A stretch of DNA of 6,430 nucleotides from Pseudorhodobacter sp. (GCA_024641255.1 JAHEDL010000176.1:1-6430), one strand, 5' to 3'. Positions 1 through 6,372 are shown, counted from the stretch's first letter. Numbers and translations: made by a program. The notes: generated from the sequence alone by a model not told the origin.

Positions 1-703
1 CACCGTATTTTGTGCAAATCTCGCGCACGCGCTTGGCATAGCCATCGGGTGCGGGCACGCAGCCGCCAGCAGCCCCGACGACGGGTTCGAAGATGAAGGC
101 GGCGATGGTTTCGGGGCCGTGGGCAAGAATCGCGGCCTCTAGCTCGGCGGCGCAAGCCTCGGCTGCGGTTGCGGCCGTGGCACCGGCGATGGGCCGATAG
201 GCGTTGGCGGGCGACAGTTTTATCGACGGAATGAAGGCGCCTTCATAGGCGATGGTGCGTTCGGCAAAGCCCGATACCCCCAGCGCGCCCAGAGAATTGC
301 CGTGCCAAGAGCGTTGCCGCGAAATGAAGCGGCGGCGGGTCTTTTGGCCGATGGCGGTTTGATATTGCAGGGCGATTTTCAGACAGCTTTCCACGGCCTC
401 GGAACCGCCGGTCACGAAAACCATTTCTGCCATACCTGTCTTGGCGCGCAGGATTTCGGTCAGGTCTTCTAGCGCGTCGGTGGTGAAATTATAGCGGTAG
501 CCATGCGCAATTTGCGACAGTTGCGCGGTGATGGCATCGTTGACTTCGGTGTTGGCGTGGCCAAGGCAATACACCGCAGGGCCGCCCGATCCGTCGATGT
601 ATTGTTTGCCGGTGGCGTCCCAAAGATAGCTGCCTTTGGCGTGGGTGACTTTCGGCAAGGCGGCGGTGGATTTCAGGGTTTCGGGCGCGGCTTTTGCGGT
701 CAT
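1..703 (-). CDS. Class III PLP-dependent aminotransferase, N-terminal part (cut by window edge)
   Basis: This is the first 234 codons of a fold-type I, class III (omega-amino acid or 'aspartate aminotransferase family') transaminase, a cytoplasmic enzyme moving amino groups from an amine or amino acid to a keto acid through pyridoxal phosphate. The start ATG (701-703) follows an AAAAGGA ribosome binding site (710-716) with a 6-nt spacer. Seen motifs: an N-terminal strand with YLWDATGKQYIDGSGG (residues 26-41), the cofactor phosphate-binding VTGGSEAVE (97-105), the RSWHG segment (131-135) whose aromatic residue normally stacks on the PLP ring, and FEPVVGAAGG (205-214), which precedes the usual D-E-V motif. 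The DEV aspartate and the Schiff-base lysine lie beyond the left edge, so activity cannot be judged. Full members have about 440-460 residues. The substrate cannot be read from this part. The gene is divergent from the MuiA-like gene. The family call is firm, the specificity is not. Confidence 0.93.
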   Translation of the reverse strand, partial: MTAKAAPETLKSTAALPKVTHAKGSYLWDATGKQYIDGSGGPAVYCLGHANTEVNDAITAQLSQIAHGYRYNFTTDALEDLTEILRAKTGMAEMVFVTGGSEAVESCLKIALQYQTAIGQKTRRRFISRQRSWHGNSLGALGVSGFAERTIAYEGAFIPSIKLSPANAYRPIAGATAATAAEACAAELEAAILAHGPETIAAFIFEPVVGAAGGCVPAPDGYAKRVREICTKYG

Positions 704-739
704 GGCATGTCCTTTTGTTGCGGGCAGCATGGCAGTGCG

Positions 740-759
740 ACCAATTGTCGACAAGAGGT
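740..759. promoter_or_regulatory. Operator-like palindrome in divergent promoter region
   Basis: A perfect 10-bp palindrome, TTGTCGACAA (745-754), sits at the centre of a 20-bp imperfect dyad with ACC on the left and GGT on the right (8 of 10 half-site positions match). It lies between the start codons of the two divergent genes at 703 and 819, where a dimeric repressor or activator could act on either. I cannot assign a regulator family. Chance occurrence is possible. Confidence 0.35.
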
Positions 760-766
760 CTAGGGC

Positions 767-796
767 TTGCCGGATGCCAAGGCGCGGGCCTACCTT
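767..796 (+). promoter_or_regulatory. Candidate promoter for the MuiA-like gene
   Basis: TTGCCG (767-772) as a -35 box and TACCTT (791-796) as a -10 box are separated by 18 nt, placing a start of transcription about 15-20 nt before the ATG at 819. The match to the sigma-70 consensus is only moderate, and the -10 box overlaps the right arm of the hairpin at 774-803. Confidence 0.3.
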
Positions 797-803
797 GGGG
801 CAT
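774..803 (+). other. Imperfect inverted repeat before the MuiA-like ribosome binding site
   Basis: ATGCC-AAGG (774-782) can pair with CCTT-GG-GGCAT (793-803), giving a 9-bp stem with a 2-nt bulge (797-798) and a 10-nt loop. It ends 4 nt before the AGGAGG at 808. As DNA it could be an operator overlapping the promoter. As RNA it would only matter if transcription starts upstream of it, which the candidate promoter at 767-796 does not support. Confidence 0.3.
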
Positions 804-807
804 ATGC

Positions 808-813
808 AGGAGG
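808..813 (+). promoter_or_regulatory. Strong ribosome binding site fixing the MuiA-like start
   Basis: A perfect AGGAGG lies 5 nt before the ATG at 819. The same reading frame is open back to an ATG at 636, but that extension of 61 codons overlaps the aminotransferase gene, has no such site, and would bury the signal peptide. The site therefore decides the start at 819. Confidence 0.85.
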
Positions 814-818
814 ATTTC

Positions 819-2432
819 ATGCACCGTTTTGCGATTTTGGCTTTGATGCTGCCCAGCCCCGCTTTGGCCGACCAGATTATGGCGGCCAGCCATGTGACCG
901 CAGTGACGGTCTATCCCGAAGGCGCGCAGGTGACGCGCGAGGTGACGTTCAATGCCCCGGCAGGGCAGCACGACTTGCTGATCACCGACCTGCCGTCGGA
1001 TACGGTGGCAGAGTTGATCCGGCTGCAGGCCGATGGCGTGCAATTGGGGGCCTATGCGCTGCGGACCGACCGGCTGCCACCACGCGCCGATCCGGCAAGC
1101 GTCGAGGTGTTGGCGGCAAAAGCGGCGGTTGAGGCGGCGCAGACCGGGCTGCAGGCGGCAGAGGCGACGATTGCGGCGATCAATGCCAAGGTCGAGGCTG
1201 CGGATGCGCAGGCCAGTTTTCTGCGCGGCGTGAAACCCGAAGGTGATGCGGTGACGGTCGATGGTCTCAAGGCGCTGGCGGCGATGATCGGCGGCGAAGT
1301 GCTGGCAGCGCGGCAGACTGCTTTGGCGGCAGAGGCCGAAATTCCGGCGGCGCAAAAGGCGTTGGACGCGGCCAACAAGGTTTTGGCCGATGCCGAGGCG
1401 GCGCAAGCGGCGCTGTTGCAGGGCGATACCGATTATGCGGCGCTTTCGGTTGCGGTCGGGGTGGAAACTGCCGGCGAAGAGCATCTGACGGTGACGCATT
1501 TTGTCAGCAATGCCAGTTGGCAGCCGGTTTACGACATGATGCTGACCCGCAAGCCAGACCCGGCACTGACCGTGGCGCGCGGCGTTTTGGTAAGCCAGTA
1601 TTCCGGCGAAGATTGGGCGGGTGTGGACCTGACGCTGTCAACCGCGCAACCGTCAGCGCAGGCAGCACCGTCAACGCTGTGGCCCGAGCTGCGGCAGATT
1701 GGTGATCCGGCGCAGATGTTGAAATCAGACGGCGGGATGCAATACGACTCTGCCGTTGAAACCATGGCAGAACCTGCAATGGCGCCTGCACCCGTGGAGG
1801 CCACGGCGGCGCTGCAAGGCGATGTGGTGGTTTATCACTATCCGACGCCGGTCAACGTGGCGACGGGGGTGGAAAACCTGCGGCTGGCGTTGGATGAAGT
1901 GCAGTTTACCCCGAAGATCGAGGCGCGCGCGGTGCCGCGTTTGGACAGCACCGCGTTTGTGCTGGCCAGCTTCAGCAATGATAGCAAAGAGATGCTGCTG
2001 CCCGGTCAGGCCTATTTGCTGCGCGAAGGCGTGCTGGTGGGCAGTTCTTATATTGATGCGGTGCCCGCAGGTGGCAAGGCCGAACTGGCCTTTGGCGCTA
2101 TTGACGGGCTGCGGCTAAGCCGTGCCATGCCAGAGCGTGCCGAGGGCGATCGCGGGATTTTGACCAGTTCGACCCAGATTGAAGAAAAGGCGGTTTTGAA
2201 GGTGGAAAACCTGACCGACGAGACGTGGCCAGTGCGGCTGTTGGATTTGGTGCCCTATTCCGAGCAAGAGGATTTGCAGATCAGCTTCAGTGCCGACCCC
2301 GAACCAACCGAAACGGACGTAGACGGCCAACGCGGAATTCTGGCATGGGAATTTGACATTGCCGCCGGAGAAACCAAAGAGGTGACGCTGAGCCATGTGA
2401 TGAGTTGGCCAGAGGGGAAGCAATTGCAGTGA
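819..2432 (+). CDS. Secreted MuiA-family protein (DUF4140 + DUF4139)
   Basis: The 537-residue product is probably exported. Residues 1-17 form a short signal peptide (hydrophobic core FAILALMLP, likely cleavage after A-L-A17). After it comes a DUF4140-type N-terminal domain (about 25-100, starting VTAVTVYPEGAQVTREV), then an alanine-rich, heptad-like helical stretch (about 95-200) likely to form a coiled coil, then a DUF4139 domain (about 210-533). The DUF4139 part shows NASWQPVYD (231-239), YSGEDWAGVDLTLSTAQP (261-278) and the terminal DLVPYSEQEDLQI and GILAWEFDI strands. I see no cysteine in the protein. The family is called mucoidy inhibitor MuiA-like, but its molecular function is poorly known; an envelope role is inferred from export only. 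The region around 280-335 is low-complexity (proline, alanine) and probably a linker or loop. The gene stands alone, divergent from the aminotransferase and convergent with the glycosylase gene. Confidence 0.93.
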   Translation: MHRFAILALMLPSPALADQIMAASHVTAVTVYPEGAQVTREVTFNAPAGQHDLLITDLPSDTVAELIRLQADGVQLGAYALRTDRLPPRADPASVEVLAAKAAVEAAQTGLQAAEATIAAINAKVEAADAQASFLRGVKPEGDAVTVDGLKALAAMIGGEVLAARQTALAAEAEIPAAQKALDAANKVLADAEAAQAALLQGDTDYAALSVAVGVETAGEEHLTVTHFVSNASWQPVYDMMLTRKPDPALTVARGVLVSQYSGEDWAGVDLTLSTAQPSAQAAPSTLWPELRQIGDPAQMLKSDGGMQYDSAVETMAEPAMAPAPVEATAALQGDVVVYHYPTPVNVATGVENLRLALDEVQFTPKIEARAVPRLDSTAFVLASFSNDSKEMLLPGQAYLLREGVLVGSSYIDAVPAGGKAELAFGAIDGLRLSRAMPERAEGDRGILTSSTQIEEKAVLKVENLTDETWPVRLLDLVPYSEQEDLQISFSADPEPTETDVDGQRGILAWEFDIAAGETKEVTLSHVMSWPEGKQLQ

Positions 2433-2454
2433 GCGTCACAGGGTGCGGGTCGTT

Positions 2455-2466
2455 GCCCAATTGGGC
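2455..2466. repeat. 12-bp perfect palindrome after the MuiA-like gene
   Basis: GCCCAATTGGGC is a perfect dyad 22 nt after the stop codon at 2432. It is not followed by a T-run, so it is not a standard intrinsic terminator by itself, but it may add a 3' end hairpin ahead of the element at 2492-2513. Confidence 0.4.
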
Positions 2467-2491
2467 GGCGGCGCGTGGGCTGAACGCAAGA

Positions 2492-2513
2492 CGCCTCCGG
2501 CGGGAGTATTTTT
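2492..2513 (+). terminator. Terminator-like Rhodobacteraceae intergenic motif
   Basis: CGCCTCCGGCGGGAG followed by TATTTTT. CTCC (2495-2498) pairs with GGAG (2503-2506) around a GGCG loop, directly ahead of a T-run (2509-2513). A competing stem, CGCC (2492-2495) with GGCG (2499-2502), uses the same bases. I recall near-identical strings after many genes in Rhodobacteraceae genomes, which suggests a family-wide 3' end signal. The stem is short, so termination strength is uncertain. It would end the MuiA-like transcript about 80 nt after its stop. Confidence 0.55.
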
Positions 2514-2545
2514 AAAAGAGCAATTGCTGGGCGGCAGCGCTGGGC

Positions 2546-3751
2546 TTAGGCCAAGGTTTCGCGCTGCCAGCCCGGCAGAAATTCGATGCGATCACAGCCG
2601 GAAAAGGCGGCAAGGCGGGCGAGTTCTGACTCTAGTTTCGACTGGCGGCCTGCGCCGAGTTTTATTCCGGCTTCGGGCCAGAAGGCTTTGACGCGCAACA
2701 CATTGGCGTCGCGGTGGGCCTTTGCGTCGATGCGGCCGATCAGGCGGTTGGATTCGAGCACCGGAAAGACGTAGTAGCCGTATTTGCGTTGGGCTTCTGG
2801 CACGAAAACTTCGATCCGATAGTGAAAGCCGAACAGGAATTCAGCGCGGTCGCGGTCGCGTAACGCGGGGTCGAAAGGTGACAGGATGCGTAGGCGTTGC
2901 GGTGCATCTGGGGCGTTTGCAGCAGCCTGCACCACATCTGGACGCGCGAAGGCGCGGCGGCGTTGGCCTTCGGCACCCTCGACGCTGATTTCAATGATTT
3001 CGCCGCTGGCAAGCGCGGCTTTGGCCCAAGCTTTTACTTCGTCGGGGCGCAGCAGGTGCCAATAGGCGCGCAATTCGCTGGCGTCAGCGAAGCCAAGGTT
3101 ATCAAGCGCCGACGTGCAGGCCCAATTTACCATGGTTTCGGCATCGGGTGCCGGGGTGCGATGGGCATCGGGAATGACGCGGTGGCTAAGGTCATAGACC
3201 TTTTGAAACCCGTCGCGGCGGGTGATGGCCAGTTGTCCGGTGCGCCACAGCCATTCCAGCGCGGTTTTCGACGGATGCCAATCCCACCAGCCGCCTTTGC
3301 CACGGGCTTCGCCCTGACCGACATCGGTGGTGGTGACGGGGCCGTCAGCTTCGATCCGGCGCAAGATGGTTTCAAACTGGGCCTCAAAACCGTCGCGAAA
3401 CCACGCCTTCCAATTGGCCTTCATGCGGATGGCGTCACGGTCAAACCGGTGCTGCCACAGCGGATGCAGCGCGACGGGCAAGATCGAGGCGTCATGCGTC
3501 CAGTGTTCCCACAGTGCGCGGTCGCGTTCGAGCAGGGGTTTCAACGCTTCGGGCCGATAGGATTGCCGACGCGCAAACAAGATCATGTGGTGGGCGCGTT
3601 CGACCGTGTTGATGCTGTCGACCTGCACAAAGCCGATGCGGTTGATCAGGGTGGCCAAGGCCGGGCCGGTGGCGGGGCCGGTTGGCGGCTCTGCCAAGGC
3701 ATGGCGGTGCAGGAACAGGCGGCGGGCGGCGGGGTTTTGCAACAGGATCAT
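2546..3751 (-). CDS. ycaQ: YcaQ/AlkX-family DNA crosslink-repair glycosylase
   Basis: The 401-residue protein belongs to the HTH_42 / AlkZ-like glycosylase family. Characterised members remove bulky N-alkylated bases and unhook interstrand crosslinks by cutting the N-glycosidic bond. The catalytic Q-x-D motif of the YcaQ/AlkX branch is present as Q43-V-D45 (VQVDSINTVERAHH), where the AlkZ self-resistance branch has Q-x-Q. Other family landmarks are EHWTHDASILP (82-92), GGWWDWHPSK (153-162), FQKVYDLSHRVIPD (182-195), LSPFDP (290-295), FGFHYRIEVFVP (307-318), KYGYYVFPVL (323-332) and IGRIDAKAHR (338-347). The length matches E. coli YcaQ (about 410), and I see no break. The ATG at 3749-3751 has no clear Shine-Dalgarno sequence upstream; the perfect palindrome CGCCTAGGCG (3752-3761) abuts it. 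No antibiotic cluster surrounds it, which favours a general repair role over self-resistance. It is convergent with the MuiA-like gene and divergent from the antiporter gene. Confidence 0.93.
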   Translation of the reverse strand: MILLQNPAARRLFLHRHALAEPPTGPATGPALATLINRIGFVQVDSINTVERAHHMILFARRQSYRPEALKPLLERDRALWEHWTHDASILPVALHPLWQHRFDRDAIRMKANWKAWFRDGFEAQFETILRRIEADGPVTTTDVGQGEARGKGGWWDWHPSKTALEWLWRTGQLAITRRDGFQKVYDLSHRVIPDAHRTPAPDAETMVNWACTSALDNLGFADASELRAYWHLLRPDEVKAWAKAALASGEIIEISVEGAEGQRRRAFARPDVVQAAANAPDAPQRLRILSPFDPALRDRDRAEFLFGFHYRIEVFVPEAQRKYGYYVFPVLESNRLIGRIDAKAHRDANVLRVKAFWPEAGIKLGAGRQSKLESELARLAAFSGCDRIEFLPGWQRETLA

Positions 3752-3757
3752 CGCCTA

Positions 3758-3785
3758 GGCGTAGCAGCTGGCAAAATTGGGTCAA
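3758..3785 (-). promoter_or_regulatory. Candidate promoter for the glycosylase gene (possibly leaderless)
   Basis: On the minus strand TTGACC (3785-3780) matches the -35 consensus at five of six bases. A 16-nt spacer leads to TACGCC (3763-3758), a weak -10 box. Transcription would then begin at or next to the ATG at 3751, which would fit the lack of a ribosome binding site. The -10 box overlaps the CGCCTAGGCG palindrome. Confidence 0.3.
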
Positions 3786-3853
3786 CAGCGGCGTTTGGTA
3801 ACATACTGACATAGTGGGCGTGGAATTGTGACGGAAAAAGTCGGGATTTACGG

Positions 3854-3881
3854 TTGAACCATGCCGCATCAGGTTTAGTTT
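3854..3881 (+). promoter_or_regulatory. Candidate promoter for the antiporter gene
   Basis: TTGAAC (3854-3859) and TAGTTT (3876-3881) are spaced by 16 nt in a locally AT-richer patch, predicting a leader of about 30 nt before the TTG start at 3918. The -10 match is only partial. Confidence 0.3.
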
Positions 3882-3905
3882 AAAGGCATATCCGAATTTC
3901 AGTGC

Positions 3906-3912
3906 AGGAGGT
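3906..3912 (+). promoter_or_regulatory. Ribosome binding site fixing a TTG start
   Basis: AGGAGGT ends 5 nt before the TTG at 3918-3920. The nearby ATG at 3925 is out of frame and hits a stop within a few codons, so this strong site selects the TTG. The resulting N-terminus, MPHDTPLITT, matches the usual HDTPLI start of YbaL-like proteins. Confidence 0.8.
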
Positions 3913-3917
3913 GGCGT

Positions 3918-5138
3918 TTGCCCCATGATACCCCTTTGATCACCACGATTGCGGTTGGCCTTGGGCTGGCGTTTATCTTTGGCCTGATGGCGCATCGGCT
4001 GCGATTGCCGTTGATTGCGGGCTATCTGATGGCGGGTGTGGTGATTGGGCCGTTTACGCCGGGGTTTGTGGCAAATCAGGAGCTTGCCGGCGAATTGGCC
4101 GAGCTTGGGGTGATTTTGCTGATGTTCGGGGTGGGTCTGCATTTTTCGCCGCGGGATCTGTTGGCGGTGCGGGCGGTGGCGGTGCCGGGTGCCTTGGGGC
4201 AGATTGCGGTGGCGCTTTTGGCGGGGCTGGCGCTGGCGGTTGGTTTGGGCTGGGGTGTTGGGGCGGGGCTGGTGTTCGGGCTTTCGCTTTCGGTGGCGTC
4301 GACGGTGGTGATGCTGCGGGCGTTGCAGGCGCGCGGGATGGTGAAGGACGAGCGCGGACGGATCGCGGTTGGCTGGCTGATCGTTGAAGATCTGGTGATG
4401 GTGGTGGTGCTGGTGTTGATCCCGCCGCTGGCTGGGCTGATGGGCGGGGTGGCGATTCCGGTCGAGGATGGCGCGGCAGAGGTTGCGCGTTTGGGCATTG
4501 GGCCGATTGGGGCGACGCTGTTGATTACGGCGGTGAAGGTCTGCGGCTTTGTGGGCTTGATGCTGGTGTTTGGCAGCAAGCTGATCCCGTGGTTGCTGCA
4601 TTACGTTGCCCATACCAAGCAGCGCGAGTTGTTCCGGCTTTCGGTGCTGGCGATTGCTTTGGGCGTCGCGGTGGGGTCGGCGACGTTCTTTGGCGTGTCA
4701 TTCGCGCTGGGCGCGTTTTTTGCCGGGATGGTGATGGCGGGGTCGAGCCTGTCGGCGCAGGCGATGAAAGACACGCTACCGCTGCGCGATGCGTTTGCGG
4801 TGCTGTTCTTTGTTTCGGTTGGCATGCTGTTTGATCCGTCTGTGTTGTGGACGCAACCTTTGGCGGTGATAGCGGTGGTGGCGATTGTGGTGGGCGTCAA
4901 GGCGGTGACAGCCTATGGGCTGACCCGCGCCATGGGGCACAGCCAAGCGACCGCGCTGACGCTTGCTGCAAGCTTGGCGCAGATTGGCGAATTTTCGTTC
5001 ATATTGGTGGCGATGGGGGTTGATCTGGCGATCCTGCCCGAAGCGGCGCGCGATTTGGTGGTGGCGGCGGCGTTGGTGTCGATCTTGATGAACCCGTTGC
5101 TGTTCTGGATGGCGGATCGCCGGATGGCTGCGGCTTAG
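3918..5138 (+). CDS. ybaL: YbaL/KefB-like CPA2 cation:proton antiporter lacking the RCK domain
   Basis: The 406-residue integral membrane protein is made almost wholly of the Na+/H+-exchanger fold, with about 12-13 hydrophobic segments from residue 8 to 399. It is expected to exchange K+ or Na+ for protons across the inner membrane. Strong YbaL-like blocks are HDTPLI (3-8), GPFTPGFVA (44-52), LAELGVILLMFGVGLHF (60-76), SVASTVVMLRAL (125-136), VGWLIVEDLVM (151-161), VSFALGAFFAGMV (260-272), LPLRDAFAVLFFVSVGMLFDP (287-307) and ASLAQIGEFSFIL (351-363). The acidic pair E157-D158 lies where CPA antiporters carry ion-binding acids. YbaL and KefB/C are about 550-620 residues because an RCK/TrkA-N nucleotide-binding domain follows the membrane part; here the gene stops at LMNPLLFWMADRRMAAA, and the next 105 bp hold only a terminator, so the domain is absent rather than hidden by a frameshift. 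Ligand gating would need another subunit or be lost. Confidence 0.94.
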   Translation: MPHDTPLITTIAVGLGLAFIFGLMAHRLRLPLIAGYLMAGVVIGPFTPGFVANQELAGELAELGVILLMFGVGLHFSPRDLLAVRAVAVPGALGQIAVALLAGLALAVGLGWGVGAGLVFGLSLSVASTVVMLRALQARGMVKDERGRIAVGWLIVEDLVMVVVLVLIPPLAGLMGGVAIPVEDGAAEVARLGIGPIGATLLITAVKVCGFVGLMLVFGSKLIPWLLHYVAHTKQRELFRLSVLAIALGVAVGSATFFGVSFALGAFFAGMVMAGSSLSAQAMKDTLPLRDAFAVLFFVSVGMLFDPSVLWTQPLAVIAVVAIVVGVKAVTAYGLTRAMGHSQATALTLAASLAQIGEFSFILVAMGVDLAILPEAARDLVVAAALVSILMNPLLFWMADRRMAAA

Positions 5139-5167
5139 ACGCTGCCAGCCACCGAGCGTAAAATGAT

Positions 5168-5197
5168 AAAGCCGAGCTTTGATCAAGCTCGGCTTTT
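5168..5197. terminator. Intrinsic terminator, probably bidirectional
   Basis: GCCGAGCTT (5171-5179) pairs perfectly with AAGCTCGGC (5185-5193) around a 5-nt loop, and AAA (5168-5170) with TTT (5194-5196) extends the stem to 12 bp. TTTT follows on the plus strand for the antiporter gene, 29 nt after its stop. Read on the minus strand the hairpin is followed by TTTATCATTTT, so it could also end the desaturase transcript, whose stop lies about 50 nt to the right. Confidence 0.9.
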
Positions 5198-5243
5198 CCT
5201 ATTTTGAGAAATCAGCGTCCGAAGGGCGCGCCGATGCCTTTTG

Positions 5244-6278
5244 TCAGGCGACGCCGTAAAGACGCTTTGCTTCGCGGAACGACATCAGCTTTTGCAGCTT
5301 TTCGTCCCACAGATGCAGGTTTACCGATTTGAAGCTTTGCCAGATTGTCAGGCGCTGGGCTTCGGCCAGATCGGCGTTGTCTTTCAACACCTCTGGCAGG
5401 CGGTAGAACGGGATGCGGCTATAGAGGTGATGCACATGGTGGATGCCGATATTGGCGGTAAGCCAGCGCAGCGGTTGCGGCAACACATAATGCGACGAGC
5501 CTTCAAGTGCTGCGTGATGCAACTGCCAGTCTTCGGTTTTTGACCAGTGGGTTTCTTCGAACTGGTGCTGGACGTAGAACAGCCAGACGCCAATCGTGCC
5601 CGCGATCACCGAGGTGGGCAGATAGATCAGCAAGACCGGCATCAGCCCACCCAGCCAGATCATCAGCCCCAGCGCGATTGCGATCACCGCATTGGTGCCC
5701 ATCGCGCTGGTCCAATAGCGCCAGCCAGAGTTCATCAGGCCAAACGGCAGGCGGTTTTGCAGGATGAACAGATAGCTTGGCCCCAGCACGAACAAAATCA
5801 GCGGGTTGCGATACAGCCGATACATCAGCCGCCCGAAGGGGCTGCGGGCGCGGTATTCTTCGACGGTCAGGGTCAGCACGTCGCCAATGCCGCGTTGATC
5901 AAGGTTGCCGTGGTGCGAATGGTGGATCGAATGGGTGCGCCGCCACACGTCATAGGGGGTCAGCGTCAGCACGCCAAGGCAGCGGCCAACCCAGTCTTGC
6001 GCAGTGCGGTTGGGGAAGTAGCTGGCATGACCGCAGTCATGTTGGATCACGAAAATCCGCACCAGAAACACGCCGTTCAGCATCGCGATGGCAAAGGCCA
6101 GCCAATAGCTGACCTCAAGCGAGGCCCAGGCCAGCGCCCAAAGCGCCGCAAAGGGCACCAGCGTTGCCGCCAGTTCCAGAATGCTGCGGCGGATCGAAGG
6201 TTCGCGATACTTTGCCAGAACCTGAACCCACTCTTTCGCCGAGCGGGTCTGCGTTTCGGTCGTATTGGAAGATGTCAT
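5244..6278 (-). CDS. Membrane fatty acid desaturase (DesA-like)
   Basis: The 344-residue integral membrane di-iron desaturase introduces a double bond into fatty acyl chains using O2 and electrons from a ferredoxin- or cytochrome-type donor. All three histidine boxes are present: H80-DCG-H84, H116-SI-HH120 (followed by SHH) and H280-HV-HH284; H238 and H244 in the YVQHQFEETHW segment are further likely iron ligands. Hydrophobic segments lie at about 34-56, 58-78, 159-175 and 196-232, an arrangement usual for acyl-lipid delta-12-type desaturases (PF00487). Regioselectivity cannot be read from sequence alone. I chose the ATG at 6276-6278, preceded by AAGGG 8 nt upstream. The frame stays open to an ATG at 6398, but the extra 40 residues are arginine-rich and unlike a desaturase N-terminus, and the ATG at 6350 has no ribosome binding site. 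It is convergent with the antiporter gene. Unsaturation usually serves membrane fluidity, for example in cold. Confidence 0.93.
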   Translation of the reverse strand: MTSSNTTETQTRSAKEWVQVLAKYREPSIRRSILELAATLVPFAALWALAWASLEVSYWLAFAIAMLNGVFLVRIFVIQHDCGHASYFPNRTAQDWVGRCLGVLTLTPYDVWRRTHSIHHSHHGNLDQRGIGDVLTLTVEEYRARSPFGRLMYRLYRNPLILFVLGPSYLFILQNRLPFGLMNSGWRYWTSAMGTNAVIAIALGLMIWLGGLMPVLLIYLPTSVIAGTIGVWLFYVQHQFEETHWSKTEDWQLHHAALEGSSHYVLPQPLRWLTANIGIHHVHHLYSRIPFYRLPEVLKDNADLAEAQRLTIWQSFKSVNLHLWDEKLQKLMSFREAKRLYGVA

Positions 6279-6307
6279 CGTCAGCGCCCTTACGCCTACC
6301 CGGAATG

Positions 6308-6317
6308 CCTCCGGAGG
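6308..6317. repeat. Palindrome in the desaturase upstream region
   Basis: CCTCCGGAGG is a perfect 10-bp dyad 29 nt upstream of the desaturase ATG. On the minus strand it contains a GGAGG that resembles a ribosome binding site but has no ATG or GTG start at the right distance. It could fold in the mRNA leader or be a protein site; chance is also possible in GC-rich DNA. Confidence 0.3.
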
Positions 6318-6372
6318 GCCGCAGCGCCTGTTCGCGCCTTGTGTTGTCATTGGGTCAGGCTTTGCCCAACCG

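Noticed and set aside
636..818. N-terminal extension of the MuiA-like protein to the ATG at 636
   Set aside because: It would overlap the aminotransferase coding region, lacks a ribosome binding site and would place a signal peptide internally. The start at 819 with AGGAGG is much better.
489..1499. Open frame of 336 codons on the minus strand over the MuiA-like gene
   Set aside because: The translation is arginine-, histidine- and glutamine-rich with no recognisable motif, and it overlaps two well-supported genes. It is a shadow frame of GC-rich coding DNA.
2420..2527. Two copies of GCAATTGC exactly 100 bp apart (2420-2427 and 2520-2527)
   Set aside because: An 8-bp palindrome is short and the first copy lies inside the coding sequence. 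There is no flanking similarity to suggest a duplication or an attachment site.
2897..3814. Open frame of 305 codons on the plus strand antisense to the glycosylase gene
   Set aside because: It is glycine- and alanine-rich without family motifs, while the opposite strand encodes a full-length YcaQ-family protein.
4381..4440. GTG/TGG-rich tract within the antiporter gene that looks like a simple repeat
   Set aside because: It encodes a run of valines and leucines in a membrane segment using G-ending codons, so it is explained by coding content.
3492..4613. Open frame of 373 codons on the minus strand across the glycosylase start and the antiporter gene
   Set aside because: The product is extremely rich in H, Q, R, N and P, typical of an antisense frame to a hydrophobic membrane protein, and it crosses a divergent promoter region.
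5225..5232. GGCGCGCC palindrome after the desaturase stop
   Set aside because: It is a short GC-only dyad without a T-run. The clear terminator for this gap is at 5168-5197.
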